A stretch of 43,749 nucleotides of DNA from positions 1 through 43,749 of the forward strand of contig JACMNL010000003.1 in the NCBI GenBank assembly GCA_014378525.1, in the 5' to 3' direction. This document shows, in pieces, positions 33,937 through 43,106 of this stretch. Each line of letters opens with the position of its first letter. Position 1 is the first letter of the stretch. The DNA comes from Bacteriovorax sp. (GTDB lineage: Bacteria; Bdellovibrionota; Bacteriovoracia; Bacteriovoracales; Bacteriovoracaceae). Both the position numbers and the translations under genes were made by a program. The notes under the pieces are model-generated. The model did no database searches and had not been told where the DNA came from. It worked only from the letters and a program-made list of their open reading frames with translations.

Positions 33937-35409
33937 CTAAGATAAAAGGTTTTTTAACGTCGCGGCCATGATTTCCAGAGTTTGTTGAGTGAACTCCAGG
34001 ATATCTGCTACTGAAGTCTGTGAAGAGGCAAAACGAATCTTCAACGTACTTTTTGAAATTTCTACTTTCGCGATTCCCTTAATGTTTTTTGGAAAAAAAG
34101 AAAATGCATTATCTTTGTTTTCGAATGTTCCCTGATTTTCATCTTCAAGATCGTAGAGTGCATCTTCAAGAGCGTCCACATCGAGAGTGCCCTTAATTGG
34201 AAAGGTGATAGTATCGAAGCCATCAGTGAAAATTTCATCGATTGGCATCGGGAAATTTTTAAGTGGCACACGTAGTTCAAGTTCTCTGGTAATCGTGACT
34301 TCTGAAAAATCAGTTTCAGACTGGCCCGCACTTATGTTGTACCTGAAAAATTCTGTATGAAGTGACCCGCCTTCAGGGTCTTTTACTGTATTGCTGTTTT
34401 TCAATCGAAGCGTCTTTCGGGCCTTATCAAAAAGATTTTCGATTTCAACTTTAAAGAATTCTTCTGAAGCAAGCTCAGTGGCCATCTTCGAAGCATAACT
34501 GTTATGGTCCTTAGGGATTTTATGTCTGGCCTTATTAAAGCCCTCAAAGTTTTTGAAAGGAATGTGCTGCTCACGCGAAAGGATGTATTGGTTGAACTGG
34601 ATTTCAACATTTTTATTTTCATCTTCATCATCACTTTCGAAGTCGATGATGGGAGTAACATGAGCTGCATCGATAACACTATATGGACTCTGGCGGTCAT
34701 TGATAAACATTGTCTTCGTAATGTATTGGGGAACTTTTGCAGATAAAAATTTCCCAAGAGAAACATTGGTAACGGCATTCGTTTTATCAATAGCAGCGTC
34801 GTCTTTCCCGAACATTGCATTGATTAACTGCAGGCACCATATACCGTGTTTAGTCTGCGCTGAAACAAATGATTTTTCTCCAGGGTAACATGAAAGGAAA
34901 AAAGAGTGGCCAGGTGATTTTCTCACCAGCTCTGAATATTCTTTTTCAACAAGATTGCTGGCAGCGGACTTCATCTTGTTTTTTGATTTCAACTCTTCTG
35001 CAGATGAATCGATAAAGATGAAACTTTTTTTCACCTGACTTTCTTTAAGGGGAGTCAGAAGGATGTCCTGAATTGAAAGTGAGGTTTCTTCAAGGCTGGA
35101 ATTGTCAGTATCCCAGCAAGTTATGCGATTTTTTGAGTCTGCATTAAAGCCATGACCTGCGTAATAAAAATAACATTCATCATCACTTCCGATTCTGCTG
35201 AAGATATTTTTCATTCCTCTTTCAATACTGTGCTTGCTGGCAGCTTCATTAACCAGGTATAAGATTTCTTCATCTTCAATATAAAGTTGTTCGTTAAATA
35301 CTTTTTTAACCGACTGGGCGTCATTGGCCGCGAATTCAATTTTGGCGAGTTCCGGCACTACATCAGTTGAATACTCTTCGATCGCTATGATAATTCCAAA
35401 CTTTTTCAT
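33937..35409 (-). CDS. Caspase-like (peptidase C14 fold) protein lacking the catalytic Cys
   Basis: A 490-residue cytoplasmic protein. Residues 1-200 show the caspase p20 fold: GIIIAIEEY at the start, NDAQSVKKVF, and YFYYAGHGFN with the catalytic His (H86). The next active-site strand, normally (D)xC(x)SG, reads FIFIDSSAEEL (D134-S135-S136), so Ser replaces the Cys. A later strand FFLSCYPGEKSF and GIWCLQLINAM fit the rest of the fold. Residues about 265-490 form an unrecognised, acidic C-terminal domain. The protein is probably not a Cys protease; it may be a regulatory pseudo-caspase. No toxin, CHAT or effector partner is adjacent. Confidence 0.78.
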   Translation of the reverse strand: MKKFGIIIAIEEYSTDVVPELAKIEFAANDAQSVKKVFNEQLYIEDEEILYLVNEAASKHSIERGMKNIFSRIGSDDECYFYYAGHGFNADSKNRITCWDTDNSSLEETSLSIQDILLTPLKESQVKKSFIFIDSSAEELKSKNKMKSAASNLVEKEYSELVRKSPGHSFFLSCYPGEKSFVSAQTKHGIWCLQLINAMFGKDDAAIDKTNAVTNVSLGKFLSAKVPQYITKTMFINDRQSPYSVIDAAHVTPIIDFESDDEDENKNVEIQFNQYILSREQHIPFKNFEGFNKARHKIPKDHNSYASKMATELASEEFFKVEIENLFDKARKTLRLKNSNTVKDPEGGSLHTEFFRYNISAGQSETDFSEVTITRELELRVPLKNFPMPIDEIFTDGFDTITFPIKGTLDVDALEDALYDLEDENQGTFENKDNAFSFFPKNIKGIAKVEISKSTLKIRFASSQTSVADILEFTQQTLEIMAATLKNLLS

Positions 35410-35586
35410 TTAATGACCCCGTAAGAAGATGACTTAGGAATTATAATTTTTCCACCCTTTGTTGTATAGGTTTTAGAGCAAGAGAAAGGTCATTTTTCAT
35501 ATTTAAACTATGGAAAAATAAATTTGGCCAAGATGTCATTTTAAGAACAGAGTTATAGGCAACCTTTTACGCTTTTCAATGAGAAA

Positions 35587-36423
35587 ATGATGAAAAAAAT
35601 ATTACTTCTCTCTCTTTTTATTCTTGGTTCATGCGCACATAAAACTGTCGTTAAAGTTGTAGAAGTTCCCGCAGCTGCACCGGAAGTTTTTACGACTCCT
35701 AAAACAATTTCGGAAGCTGTTAATAGTCCGTTTCGTACAGAAGCTTTTAAGGCGAGAGATAAATACCGTCACCCGGTAGAAACTCTTACTTTTTTCGGAT
35801 TGAAACCAGACATGACTGTGATTGAAATTATTCCTGCGAATGGATGGTATATGGAAATCCTGGCCCCATTTTTGAACGATCACGGACACTACATAATGGC
35901 AATTCCTGAAGGCCCGAACATGGACTCACCTAACAGTGCCATTGGAAACTGGTCTAAAAAGCATTTTCAGATTGCCAAGAATGTCGGTATTGCTACTTTC
36001 GACCTGACAAATCCTAAAGCAGTTTTGGGTGAACCAAATTCTGTTAATATGGTTGTGACATTCAGAAACGTACATAACTGGATGGCGAAAAAAACAGAAG
36101 CTGTGGCCTTTAAATCTTTTTTCAAAGTTTTAAAGAAAGGGGGAACACTTGGTGTGGTTGAACACCGCGCTCCTGAAGACCGCACAGACCCGCTGGCAAA
36201 AACAGGATATGTGAGAGTAAGTGATGTGATTAAAATGGCAAAGAAGGCAGGTTTCCGTCTTGTCGCGCAGTCTGAAATTAATGCCAATCCCAAAGATACA
36301 AAAGACTATGAAAAGGGTGTATGGACTCTTCCACCAACTCTTACGCTTAAAGATCAGGACCGTGAAAAGTACCAGGCCATCGGTGAGAGTGATAGAATGA
36401 CGTTAAAATTTATCAAACCATAA
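35587..36423 (+). CDS. Exported SAM-methyltransferase-like lipoprotein (COG4798 type)
   Basis: A 278-residue protein with a lipoprotein signal (LLLSLFILGSC, lipid Cys 16). The rest matches the class I methyltransferase-like family often annotated as predicted methyltransferase with a signal sequence: RHPVETLTFFGLKPDMTVIEIIPANGWYMEIL, VVTFRNVHNWM, FFKVLKKGGTLGVVEHRAPEDR, then PPTLTLKDQDREKY. Motif I has IIPANGWY in place of GxGxG, so SAM binding is in doubt. SAM is not expected outside the cytoplasm, so the protein may have another function. It is monocistronic. Confidence 0.8.
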   Translation: MMKKILLLSLFILGSCAHKTVVKVVEVPAAAPEVFTTPKTISEAVNSPFRTEAFKARDKYRHPVETLTFFGLKPDMTVIEIIPANGWYMEILAPFLNDHGHYIMAIPEGPNMDSPNSAIGNWSKKHFQIAKNVGIATFDLTNPKAVLGEPNSVNMVVTFRNVHNWMAKKTEAVAFKSFFKVLKKGGTLGVVEHRAPEDRTDPLAKTGYVRVSDVIKMAKKAGFRLVAQSEINANPKDTKDYEKGVWTLPPTLTLKDQDREKYQAIGESDRMTLKFIKP

Positions 36424-36460
36424 TATTTATGGCCTTTTTAAAAGGGCTTATATTCATTTA
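36423..36460. terminator. Possible terminator between convergent genes
   Basis: The 40-bp gap between convergent stop codons contains GGCCTTTTTAAAAGGGC with A/T-rich flanks, an imperfect hairpin with one bulge. It could serve either strand. The stem is weak. Confidence 0.35.
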
Positions 36461-36463
36461 AGA

Positions 36464-37213
36464 CTAAGCAGCGATTTTAATATTCTGATTGATGCTGGTT
36501 CCAGAGATCGTAATTCGATTATCCCAAAGGGACTGATATTTTTTAGCCGTATCAAAAACATAATCCGTATATTGATTATACATCGAGATCACCGCACGGG
36601 CCGCTGTCTTGTGAAGAAATGGATGCTGGAAAACGGCATTACTTGAAATTTCATCGAGTCCCATTTTTAAAAACATCTGATCAGTTTTCACTTTGCAGAT
36701 ACCCAGGGTCACCCAGTGAGGAACATTATATTGCGGGTGATGATTTGTCACAAATGTCGTGACCATCTCTTTTAATATAATCTGCAGCTCTTTATCTCCT
36801 TTAATATCCGGATTGATAGTCCAGCCCGTATCATAAGAGAGATCTTCATTTTTAAACCTGCATTCTTCCATTGTTTGTGACATTTTTTCATAACAATCCT
36901 TGTGAGCATAATTTTTCAGTATGGCCATAAAAGGAAAGGGAATATTATATTTTTCACAGGTCTGGTATGAACAAGACTTATAGGACATATAAATTTCTTC
37001 AAAAGGATTATTTTTATTGGCAATAATGAGATGAGTGGCAATAAAGTCCGTTGTATCAACCGGCATGACACCGTCTTCGTGATAGGATTTATAACCTCTA
37101 AGTTTAGTATTAATCATATTTGAGAAAATTTTTCTGGCATCTTTGAGTATGAGGGAATCGTAAGGGCTTTCAAGAACGACGATACATAAATCTTTTACAT
37201 TAATATTCTTCAA
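36464..37213 (-). CDS. Hypothetical protein, possibly GNAT-like
   Basis: A 249-residue protein with no signal peptide. The pattern is loosely that of a GNAT/autoinducer-synthase-like acyltransferase: HLIIANKNNPFEEIYMSYKSC in the first half and PHWVTLGICKVKTDQMFLKMGL in the second, which resembles the late helix with a (K)xGF-like end. Other features are several Cys and a His-rich segment NHHPQYNVPH. The GNAT idea is weak; no catalytic motif is clear. It is convergent with the exported methyltransferase-like gene and divergent from the methyltransferase at 37287. Confidence 0.6.
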   Translation of the reverse strand: MKNINVKDLCIVVLESPYDSLILKDARKIFSNMINTKLRGYKSYHEDGVMPVDTTDFIATHLIIANKNNPFEEIYMSYKSCSYQTCEKYNIPFPFMAILKNYAHKDCYEKMSQTMEECRFKNEDLSYDTGWTINPDIKGDKELQIILKEMVTTFVTNHHPQYNVPHWVTLGICKVKTDQMFLKMGLDEISSNAVFQHPFLHKTAARAVISMYNQYTDYVFDTAKKYQSLWDNRITISGTSINQNIKIAA

Positions 37214-37286
37214 TAAATTCTCCAGATATTCCGAACTACATATTGTTCGGAAGTTGAAGCAAAATTCTTTAGACAGGAGATGATGA

Positions 37287-38090
37287 ATGATAAAATATTC
37301 TATGACTGGTGCTCAGGATATTTCCAGACTCGAAAAACAGAACGACCAGAAAAGCTATGACTTATCTGAAGAACTCAATCATTTTGAATTTACAAACGGG
37401 GATAAAGTGTTAGATGCAGGTTGTGGTTCCGGTTTAGTAACCAGGGCGATTCAATCACGACATGCTCAAGCGAAGTTAAAAATGGAGGCATGCGATTTTT
37501 CAGAAATTGCCACAGAAAATGCAGCAAAATTTTTTTCTAAAGAAGGCATTGAAGTAAAAACATTTGTTTCGGACCTGGAAAAAATTAAGGCAAGTGATAA
37601 TACTTATGACAAAGTTATCAGCCGCTATGTTCTTGAGCATATGAAAGAACCGGTGAAAGCTGCTCATGAATTTTATAGAATCCTGAGACCCGGCGGAAAA
37701 GTTTTTTTAATTGATCTCGATGGAATTCTTTTTAACTTTCACAGTGAAAATGAAAAATTAAATTATTATTTACAAAAATTAAAAGCTGGTTTTAAGTTTG
37801 ATCTATTCGTTGGAAGAAAAATGAATCAGTTTTTATTTAAGGCAGGGTTCACTGATGTAAAGTGGGAAGCTGTCACAATAAATTTTAACACTCCCGAAGA
37901 GCTGAAGATGGAAGTGGAGAATTATGAAATGCGCTTCAACCTTGCCCAATCAGTTATTACTGAAGTGTTAGGTTCAGCGAATGACTTCGAAGATTTTAAA
38001 AAGCTTTACCTGAGTGAACTGGCGAGTCCTCAAAATTTATTGTTTTACACAAAGTTTTTTGTAACGGGGACAGTGCCATTGAAGAAGTAA
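37287..38090 (+). CDS. Class I SAM-dependent methyltransferase
   Basis: A 267-residue cytoplasmic enzyme. The SAM site reads VLDAGCGSGLVTRAI (motif I), MEACDFSE (motif II), FVSDLEKI and then YDKVISRYVLEHMKEPVKAAHEFYRILRPGGKVFLID, typical of the Methyltransf_11/25 group. The substrate is unknown. AGGAG lies 7 bases before the ATG. It is convergent with the dehydrogenase gene, with 14 bp between the stops. Confidence 0.88.
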   Translation: MIKYSMTGAQDISRLEKQNDQKSYDLSEELNHFEFTNGDKVLDAGCGSGLVTRAIQSRHAQAKLKMEACDFSEIATENAAKFFSKEGIEVKTFVSDLEKIKASDNTYDKVISRYVLEHMKEPVKAAHEFYRILRPGGKVFLIDLDGILFNFHSENEKLNYYLQKLKAGFKFDLFVGRKMNQFLFKAGFTDVKWEAVTINFNTPEELKMEVENYEMRFNLAQSVITEVLGSANDFEDFKKLYLSELASPQNLLFYTKFFVTGTVPLKK

Positions 38091-38104
38091 ATGTTGACAG
38101 GTAT

Positions 38105-39040
38105 TTAAGAAGCGCCTTCACCGCACCACTTAAGAATATTTGCTACTGTGTCTTTGTAAAATATTTCATATAAAGATTTTGTCACGTAACCGATGTGTGG
38201 TGTCGCGAGAATATTATCCAGTTTTCTGAATGGATGATCTTTAGTCAGTGGTTCTACATCGTAAACATCAACAGCAGCACCGGCAATTTTTTTATTTGTT
38301 AAGACTTCTATCAGGGCGGCTTCATCAACCAGAGGTCCCCTTGAAGTGTTAATGAAAAAAGAATCAGGTTTCATTAATGCAAGTTCATTTTTTCCTACAA
38401 TGCCTTTGCTTCTTGGACTCAAAACTAAATGCACACTTAAAAAGTCTGCCTGATAAAATAGTTCTTCTTTTGTTACAAGTTTTGCACCTGCCGCTTCTGC
38501 TTTTTCGACGGTTAAATTCTGGCTCCACGCAATCAGGTTCATTCCGAAAGCTTTACCGATCAATGCGACTTCTGAACCAATATTTCCCAGACCAAGCAGG
38601 GCAAGTGTTTTACCGTTCAGGTCAGCACCGATTTTTTCCTGCCATCCATTATTTTTGAAAGAAGTATTTTCGGAAGTAATATTTCGTGCAAGCCCCAGGA
38701 TCAAGGCCCATGTCAATTCGATGGCCGGTTTGGGAGTGTAACCGGTAAAGAGAATTTTAATATTATTTTTTTCAGCTGCCTCAAGATCGATGGAAGCATT
38801 TCTTCCACCGGTCGAGACAATGAGTTTTAATTGCGGAAGGCGATTTAAGATGGCAGCTGTCATCGGCGTTCTTTCTCTCATGACACAAATAATGTCGTAG
38901 GGAAGAAGGCGTTTGATGACAGCTTCTGAGTCGGCAAGATGATCATTGAAGACTGTTATCTCCGCAAGCGTTTTTACTTTTGACCAGTCGGCCAGATTGA
39001 GGGCCACGTTTTGATAATCATCAAGGACTGCTATCTTCAT
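38105..39040 (-). CDS. D-2-hydroxyacid dehydrogenase family protein
   Basis: A 311-residue NAD(P)-dependent dehydrogenase of the D-isomer-specific family. The nucleotide site is GLGNIG (150-155). The catalytic residues are in place: R234 (TSRGPLVDE), E263 (DVYDVEPL) and H282 (ATPHIGY). The N-terminal substrate domain has STGGRNASIDL. These enzymes reduce 2-oxoacids or oxidise D-2-hydroxyacids in the cytoplasm; the exact substrate cannot be assigned. The SDR gene lies just upstream on the same strand (17-bp gap), so the two may form an operon. Confidence 0.93.
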   Translation of the reverse strand: MKIAVLDDYQNVALNLADWSKVKTLAEITVFNDHLADSEAVIKRLLPYDIICVMRERTPMTAAILNRLPQLKLIVSTGGRNASIDLEAAEKNNIKILFTGYTPKPAIELTWALILGLARNITSENTSFKNNGWQEKIGADLNGKTLALLGLGNIGSEVALIGKAFGMNLIAWSQNLTVEKAEAAGAKLVTKEELFYQADFLSVHLVLSPRSKGIVGKNELALMKPDSFFINTSRGPLVDEAALIEVLTNKKIAGAAVDVYDVEPLTKDHPFRKLDNILATPHIGYVTKSLYEIFYKDTVANILKWCGEGAS

Positions 39041-39057
39041 AATTCTCCGGTTACCAA

Positions 39058-39810
39058 TTACCAGGGTAGTGATTCACCCATATGATACAATCCACCTGTC
39101 GGGCCGTTATCAGGAAGAAGTGCAAGTTGTGTACTTGTTTTTCCACCGTCAGCGACTTCCATCATTGCATCAGGTCCACCCATATCGGTTTTAACCCAAC
39201 CAGGGTGAGCTGAGTTAACTTTAATCTTTGTATCGCGAAGTTCATAGGCCAGGTGCACAGTGAAGGCATTCAGTGCCGTCTTCGAAGCATTGTAAGCAAA
39301 TGCTTTTGAGTTATAGATTGGTGATTTTGGATCACTGTGAAGAGCGAGTGAAGAAAGAATGCTTGAAAGATTTACGATCCTTCCGGCCGGTGATTTTTTT
39401 ATTAATGGAAGCAGCACTTGTGTAAGAAGAATTGGTGCAAAGAAGTTTGCTTCGAATGTTTCATGCATAATTTCGCTTGAAACATTTGTCACATTAACTG
39501 AGTTACCTGCAGATGGTCCCGCGCTGTCTTTAAAGACTCCGGCATTGTTGATTAAAATATCAAGGCGTCCGAATTTATCGTTAAAAAATTTGAATGCTGC
39601 CTGATGATCTTTTTGATTTGTTACTTCGAATGTAATTGTTTCAGCTTCAATTCCAAAACCTGCCAGTTTTGTCACAGCTTCTTTTCCTTTAGTAGCATCA
39701 CGAGATCCGATAACTACATGAACACCTTTTTCTCCAAGTTGTTTTGCCGTTTCAAATCCAATTCCTCTGTTAGCACCAGTGATGAAAGCAATTTTTTTGT
39801 CCGTACTCAT
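39058..39810 (-). CDS. Short-chain dehydrogenase/reductase (SDR)
   Basis: A 250-residue classical SDR. The cofactor motif is TGANRGIG (11-18), NNAG lies at 88-91, and the active site consists of Ser near 149-154 with Y173 and K177 (YNASK). The ATG at 39810 was chosen because AAAGGA lies just upstream; the frame extends 22 codons further, but that part is Lys/Arg-rich and unlike an SDR. The sequence is close to the carbonyl-reductase-like SDRs that end in MGESLPW-type tails, with the ending GPTGGLYHMGESLPW. It probably reduces a small carbonyl compound with NADPH. Confidence 0.92.
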   Translation of the reverse strand: MSTDKKIAFITGANRGIGFETAKQLGEKGVHVVIGSRDATKGKEAVTKLAGFGIEAETITFEVTNQKDHQAAFKFFNDKFGRLDILINNAGVFKDSAGPSAGNSVNVTNVSSEIMHETFEANFFAPILLTQVLLPLIKKSPAGRIVNLSSILSSLALHSDPKSPIYNSKAFAYNASKTALNAFTVHLAYELRDTKIKVNSAHPGWVKTDMGGPDAMMEVADGGKTSTQLALLPDNGPTGGLYHMGESLPW

Positions 39811-40084
39811 AATATATCCTTTGTTGAATTTTTTTTTTAATCTTTGCCTATTTAATTCCTGTTTTGGGAATCGCACAACTTAATTTGTATTTATTTTATG
39901 TGAAGAAATACACTTCAAGGTTACAGTTTTGTTACGGCCAGAAGATCCTGAATTTTTTAAAATAATCAGAATGGAAATAGATTACTGAATCACTTCGGTA
40001 ATCCAACGGTCAACACCTGTATATTTTTTTAAACAACTCGACTAAAATACATTTAATATCCAGTTAAATTTTCAGGAATTAAAT

Positions 40085-41728
40085 ATGTCAGAGTTTTTTC
40101 AAAATGGTCCATCGTTAAAAAATCAATTTGAAGATGATCAGTTACTAAAATCCTATATTGAAGAAAAAATTCCTGCCGATATAAAAAAAGAAATCATTTA
40201 TGATCTTCAGCGTTTTGGTGAAAGAGTGGCAGGACCTGTCCTTGCTATGGCCAGAAGCGCAGAGTCCAATCCTCCGCGTCTGGTTCAGTTTGATGCCTGG
40301 GGAAAACGTATAGATACTGTGGTCGTTGATTCAGGATGGACTGATCTTCATAAAGTTAGTGCCGAAGAAAATATTGTTAAACTGGGTTACGAAAGAAAAT
40401 ACAAACAATATTCCCGCATGATTCAGTTTGCAAAACTTTATCTGTTCCATCCATCAAGTGCTTTTTATTCATGCCCGCTTGCTATGACAGATGGAGCAGC
40501 CAAGCTCATCGAACTTTACGGCGGCCCGGAATTAAAGAAAACTTTTGATCATTTAACTTCCGGAGACCCTAAAGAATTCTGGACATCGGGACAATGGATG
40601 ACAGAAAGATCAGGCGGCTCTGATGTATCCAATACAGAAACGATTGCCAAAAAAATAAATGGTGAATGGCAGTTATTTGGAACGAAATGGTTCACGTCTG
40701 CTATTACGAGTGAAATGGCAATGGCCTTAGCGCGTATCGAAGATGATCAGGGCAATACAGTTAAAGGAAGCCGCGGCCTTTCTTTATTTTATGTTGAAAT
40801 AAAAAAAGCAGACGGCAGCTTAAACAATATTGAAGTGCTGAGACTGAAAGATAAGCTGGGAACTAAAGCTCTACCGACAGCAGAATTACGTCTCATAGGA
40901 ACCAAAGCAAAACTGGTTGGAAATATCGGTGAAGGTGTAAAACAAATTTCTTCAATGTTTAATGTCACACGACTATATAATTCTGTCACATCCATTGCGG
41001 CATTCAGAAGAATTCTCGTTCTTGCCAAAGATTATTCTTCAAAAAGAAGAGCATTTGAAAAAGTTATTGAAGACCATCCACTAACATCATCGTTACTTCA
41101 CAGTGCTGATGCTGATTTTCACGGCTGTTTTCATTTTACATTTTTAATCGCTGAAATATTCGGGAACGAAGAAGTGTACGCTGAGAAAAATAATATGGAT
41201 TTAAACAGGGAAGAGCTGAATAAAATTCTTCGCATGCTGACTCCGGTTTTAAAACTCTATACGGCAAAAAGAACTGTTCAGTGGACGAGTGAGCTGCTGG
41301 AAGTTTTTGGTGGTGCCGGATATATTGAAGACAGTGGCATTCCTGTTTTATACAGAGACAACCAGGTTTTTTCCATCTGGGAAGGGACGACAAACGTCTT
41401 AAGCCTGGATCTTCTTCGCGCACTAAAAAAAGACCAGTCCTGGCCGCTTCTGGTTTCATTTCTTCAGAAAGAACTGATCAAAGTAAATCTAGATCATCTT
41501 AAAGTAGAAAAAGATAAAGCTCTTGTGGAACTCAACAGTATGAGTGCATGGATCATGACGGTATATCAGCAGGGAGATTCAGCTCTTGAAGGAAGTGCCC
41601 GCGATATGGCATTCAGGATTGGAGATTTAGTTTCACATGTGGCGTGGTTGAGATCATTGCAGTCAAATAAAGCGGAAGACAAGCAGGAGTCAATGCTGCT
41701 TTCATTATTTGGCCGTAGAAGGTTTTAA
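40085..41728 (+). CDS. Acyl-CoA dehydrogenase family protein (AidB/ACAD-like)
   Basis: A 547-residue protein, longer than typical 380-residue acyl-CoA dehydrogenases and close to the AidB-like group. SGQWMTERSGGSDVS is the FAD/substrate signature; LFGTKWFTSAIT and LKDKLGTKALPTAEL follow as in AidB. The C-terminal part has EVFGGAGYIEDSGIPVLYRD and IWEGTTNVLSLD, with a Glu at the usual base position. It should bind FAD. The substrate is unknown; AidB proteins protect from alkylation, others oxidise acyl-CoA. AGGAAT precedes the ATG. The convergent hydrolase gene ends 1 bp away. Confidence 0.9.
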   Translation: MSEFFQNGPSLKNQFEDDQLLKSYIEEKIPADIKKEIIYDLQRFGERVAGPVLAMARSAESNPPRLVQFDAWGKRIDTVVVDSGWTDLHKVSAEENIVKLGYERKYKQYSRMIQFAKLYLFHPSSAFYSCPLAMTDGAAKLIELYGGPELKKTFDHLTSGDPKEFWTSGQWMTERSGGSDVSNTETIAKKINGEWQLFGTKWFTSAITSEMAMALARIEDDQGNTVKGSRGLSLFYVEIKKADGSLNNIEVLRLKDKLGTKALPTAELRLIGTKAKLVGNIGEGVKQISSMFNVTRLYNSVTSIAAFRRILVLAKDYSSKRRAFEKVIEDHPLTSSLLHSADADFHGCFHFTFLIAEIFGNEEVYAEKNNMDLNREELNKILRMLTPVLKLYTAKRTVQWTSELLEVFGGAGYIEDSGIPVLYRDNQVFSIWEGTTNVLSLDLLRALKKDQSWPLLVSFLQKELIKVNLDHLKVEKDKALVELNSMSAWIMTVYQQGDSALEGSARDMAFRIGDLVSHVAWLRSLQSNKAEDKQESMLLSLFGRRRF

Positions 41729-41729
41729 A

Positions 41730-42695
41730 TTAAAAATTGCTTACACCGATAAAGTGAGCGATTTTTCTGAGCATCTCATCAAATCTTGGATTGCTTGAGG
41801 CATATGTAATCTGGTGCGGGACTTTCAATTCTTTAGGAAGTTTAAAAAGCTGAACATTATTAAAATGTTTTCTTGGGAGACTATCTGCTGTTTCAAGATT
41901 GATTGTTGTATCAAATTCACTATAGGCTAAAAAGACAGGCACATTACTTTTTGTCACAGATTCTTTCGCTTTTAATTCATCACTAAATTTAAAAAGCTCT
42001 TGAAGTGTGTTAAACGGCATGATGTTCGAGTAATATCTTTTAAATTTTAGAATTTCAACCAGGTCATCAGAATGTGAAACTGTAAACAGAGTTGATAAAT
42101 CAAAACTGTCTTTAACAGATGAAAGTGGTCCAACTATGAGTTTAGCGACCGATTGAGAAATGTCATAATAAGGTGACATTAAAACCAGTGAAGAAATTTT
42201 TGGGTCGTGAGTCTTTAAAACATAATCAGTAGCAAGAGCTGCCCCCAGTGAAATTCCACCAAGTGATATTTTTTTATAACAACCTGAAAGACTTTTAACT
42301 GCAGCTTTAATCTGCTCACGCCAGATAGATAATTTTCCTGCATTCGCTGTCTGTCCGTCGGCACCGAAACCGTAAAGAAGAGGCATGTAGACTGTGTAGC
42401 CAATTTCATTCAGGCGTTTTGCAACAGCTCTTACTTCAAATGGAGAAGCAATAAAACCATGAATAAGTATGATGGCATTTTCTTTGTTTGATCCTTCCAG
42501 AAATTCAGCATCATTATCAATCTTCACATAACTATCAAATTTGTTGTGGTAAAAATCATTCATGTCACGGGCATCATTATCAAGTTTTTCCTGAAGCTCC
42601 GTCGCACATGTGCAATCGTTATGTACGATTCTGCTTGAATAGGCATTACTATTGGCCGACAAAAGAATGAATACGACTGCAAATAATGACTTCAT
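41730..42695 (-). CDS. Exported alpha/beta hydrolase
   Basis: A 321-residue protein with a signal peptide (cleavage after about NSNA, residue 18). The hydrolase fold is complete: oxyanion LIHGF (H79-G80), nucleophile S149 in GGISLGAA, acid D262 in SEFDTTI and H294 in VPHQ. Two Cys in DCTCATE near the N-terminus could form a disulfide or metal site. It resembles carboxylesterases/lipases of the monoglyceride-lipase-like type. It acts outside the cytoplasm, probably on lipid or ester substrates. Confidence 0.88.
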   Translation of the reverse strand: MKSLFAVVFILLSANSNAYSSRIVHNDCTCATELQEKLDNDARDMNDFYHNKFDSYVKIDNDAEFLEGSNKENAIILIHGFIASPFEVRAVAKRLNEIGYTVYMPLLYGFGADGQTANAGKLSIWREQIKAAVKSLSGCYKKISLGGISLGAALATDYVLKTHDPKISSLVLMSPYYDISQSVAKLIVGPLSSVKDSFDLSTLFTVSHSDDLVEILKFKRYYSNIMPFNTLQELFKFSDELKAKESVTKSNVPVFLAYSEFDTTINLETADSLPRKHFNNVQLFKLPKELKVPHQITYASSNPRFDEMLRKIAHFIGVSNF

Positions 42696-43106
42696 AACGA
42701 TATTCTACCTGTGGGAATCGTTGCCATGGCCTCATTGGAGAAAAATTACATGGTGTTATATTTTAGACAGTCTAAGTGGTTTATTTACCTGGGAATGGCC
42801 CTTTCATTGGCCAGAAGTTAGGGCACTTTTTTATGAAAACCTAAATACTTTTCTATGACTGGAAAACTTCTTTTTTTTAATTACAAGTTCGCAATATTCA
42901 TGAGCTTTTTATGTGGCCCTTCCTTTTTAGTTCACAGGTTTAATTGGCAGGGCTTGAAATAGCTATAATGAAATTATGCCCGGGGTGTAAAGGTTTTGTT
43001 TTTTCCAGGATAATTTTTCTTATCTTCTGATTTTGTGATTGCGCGTATGTTGGAGTGGTACGTCTGTGGGGAACCAGAATCAGAAATTGTTCTTGATGGG
43101 GATACT
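42696..43106. other. Intergenic region upstream of the PA14-like lipoprotein
   Basis: This 411-bp gap has no convincing gene. A short plus-strand frame (42652-42858) is antisense to the hydrolase start and has Trp-rich composition without any signal; it is probably not coding. A consensus TATAAT lies at 42964-42969. Confidence 0.5.
42944..42969 (+). promoter_or_regulatory. Possible promoter of the PA14-like lipoprotein gene
   Basis: TATAAT (42964-42969) matches a -10 box. TTGGCA (42944-42949) could be a -35 box, but the spacer would be only 14 bases. It lies about 140 bases before the start codon. Confidence 0.25.

Noticed and set aside
39811..39876. N-terminal extension of the SDR frame
   Set aside because: It is basic, lacks the SDR pattern and has no ribosome-binding site; the ATG at 39810 follows AAAGGA.
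42652..42858. Plus-strand frame of 68 codons near the hydrolase start
   Set aside because: It is antisense to the hydrolase signal peptide, is Trp-rich, has no ribosome-binding site and matches no family.
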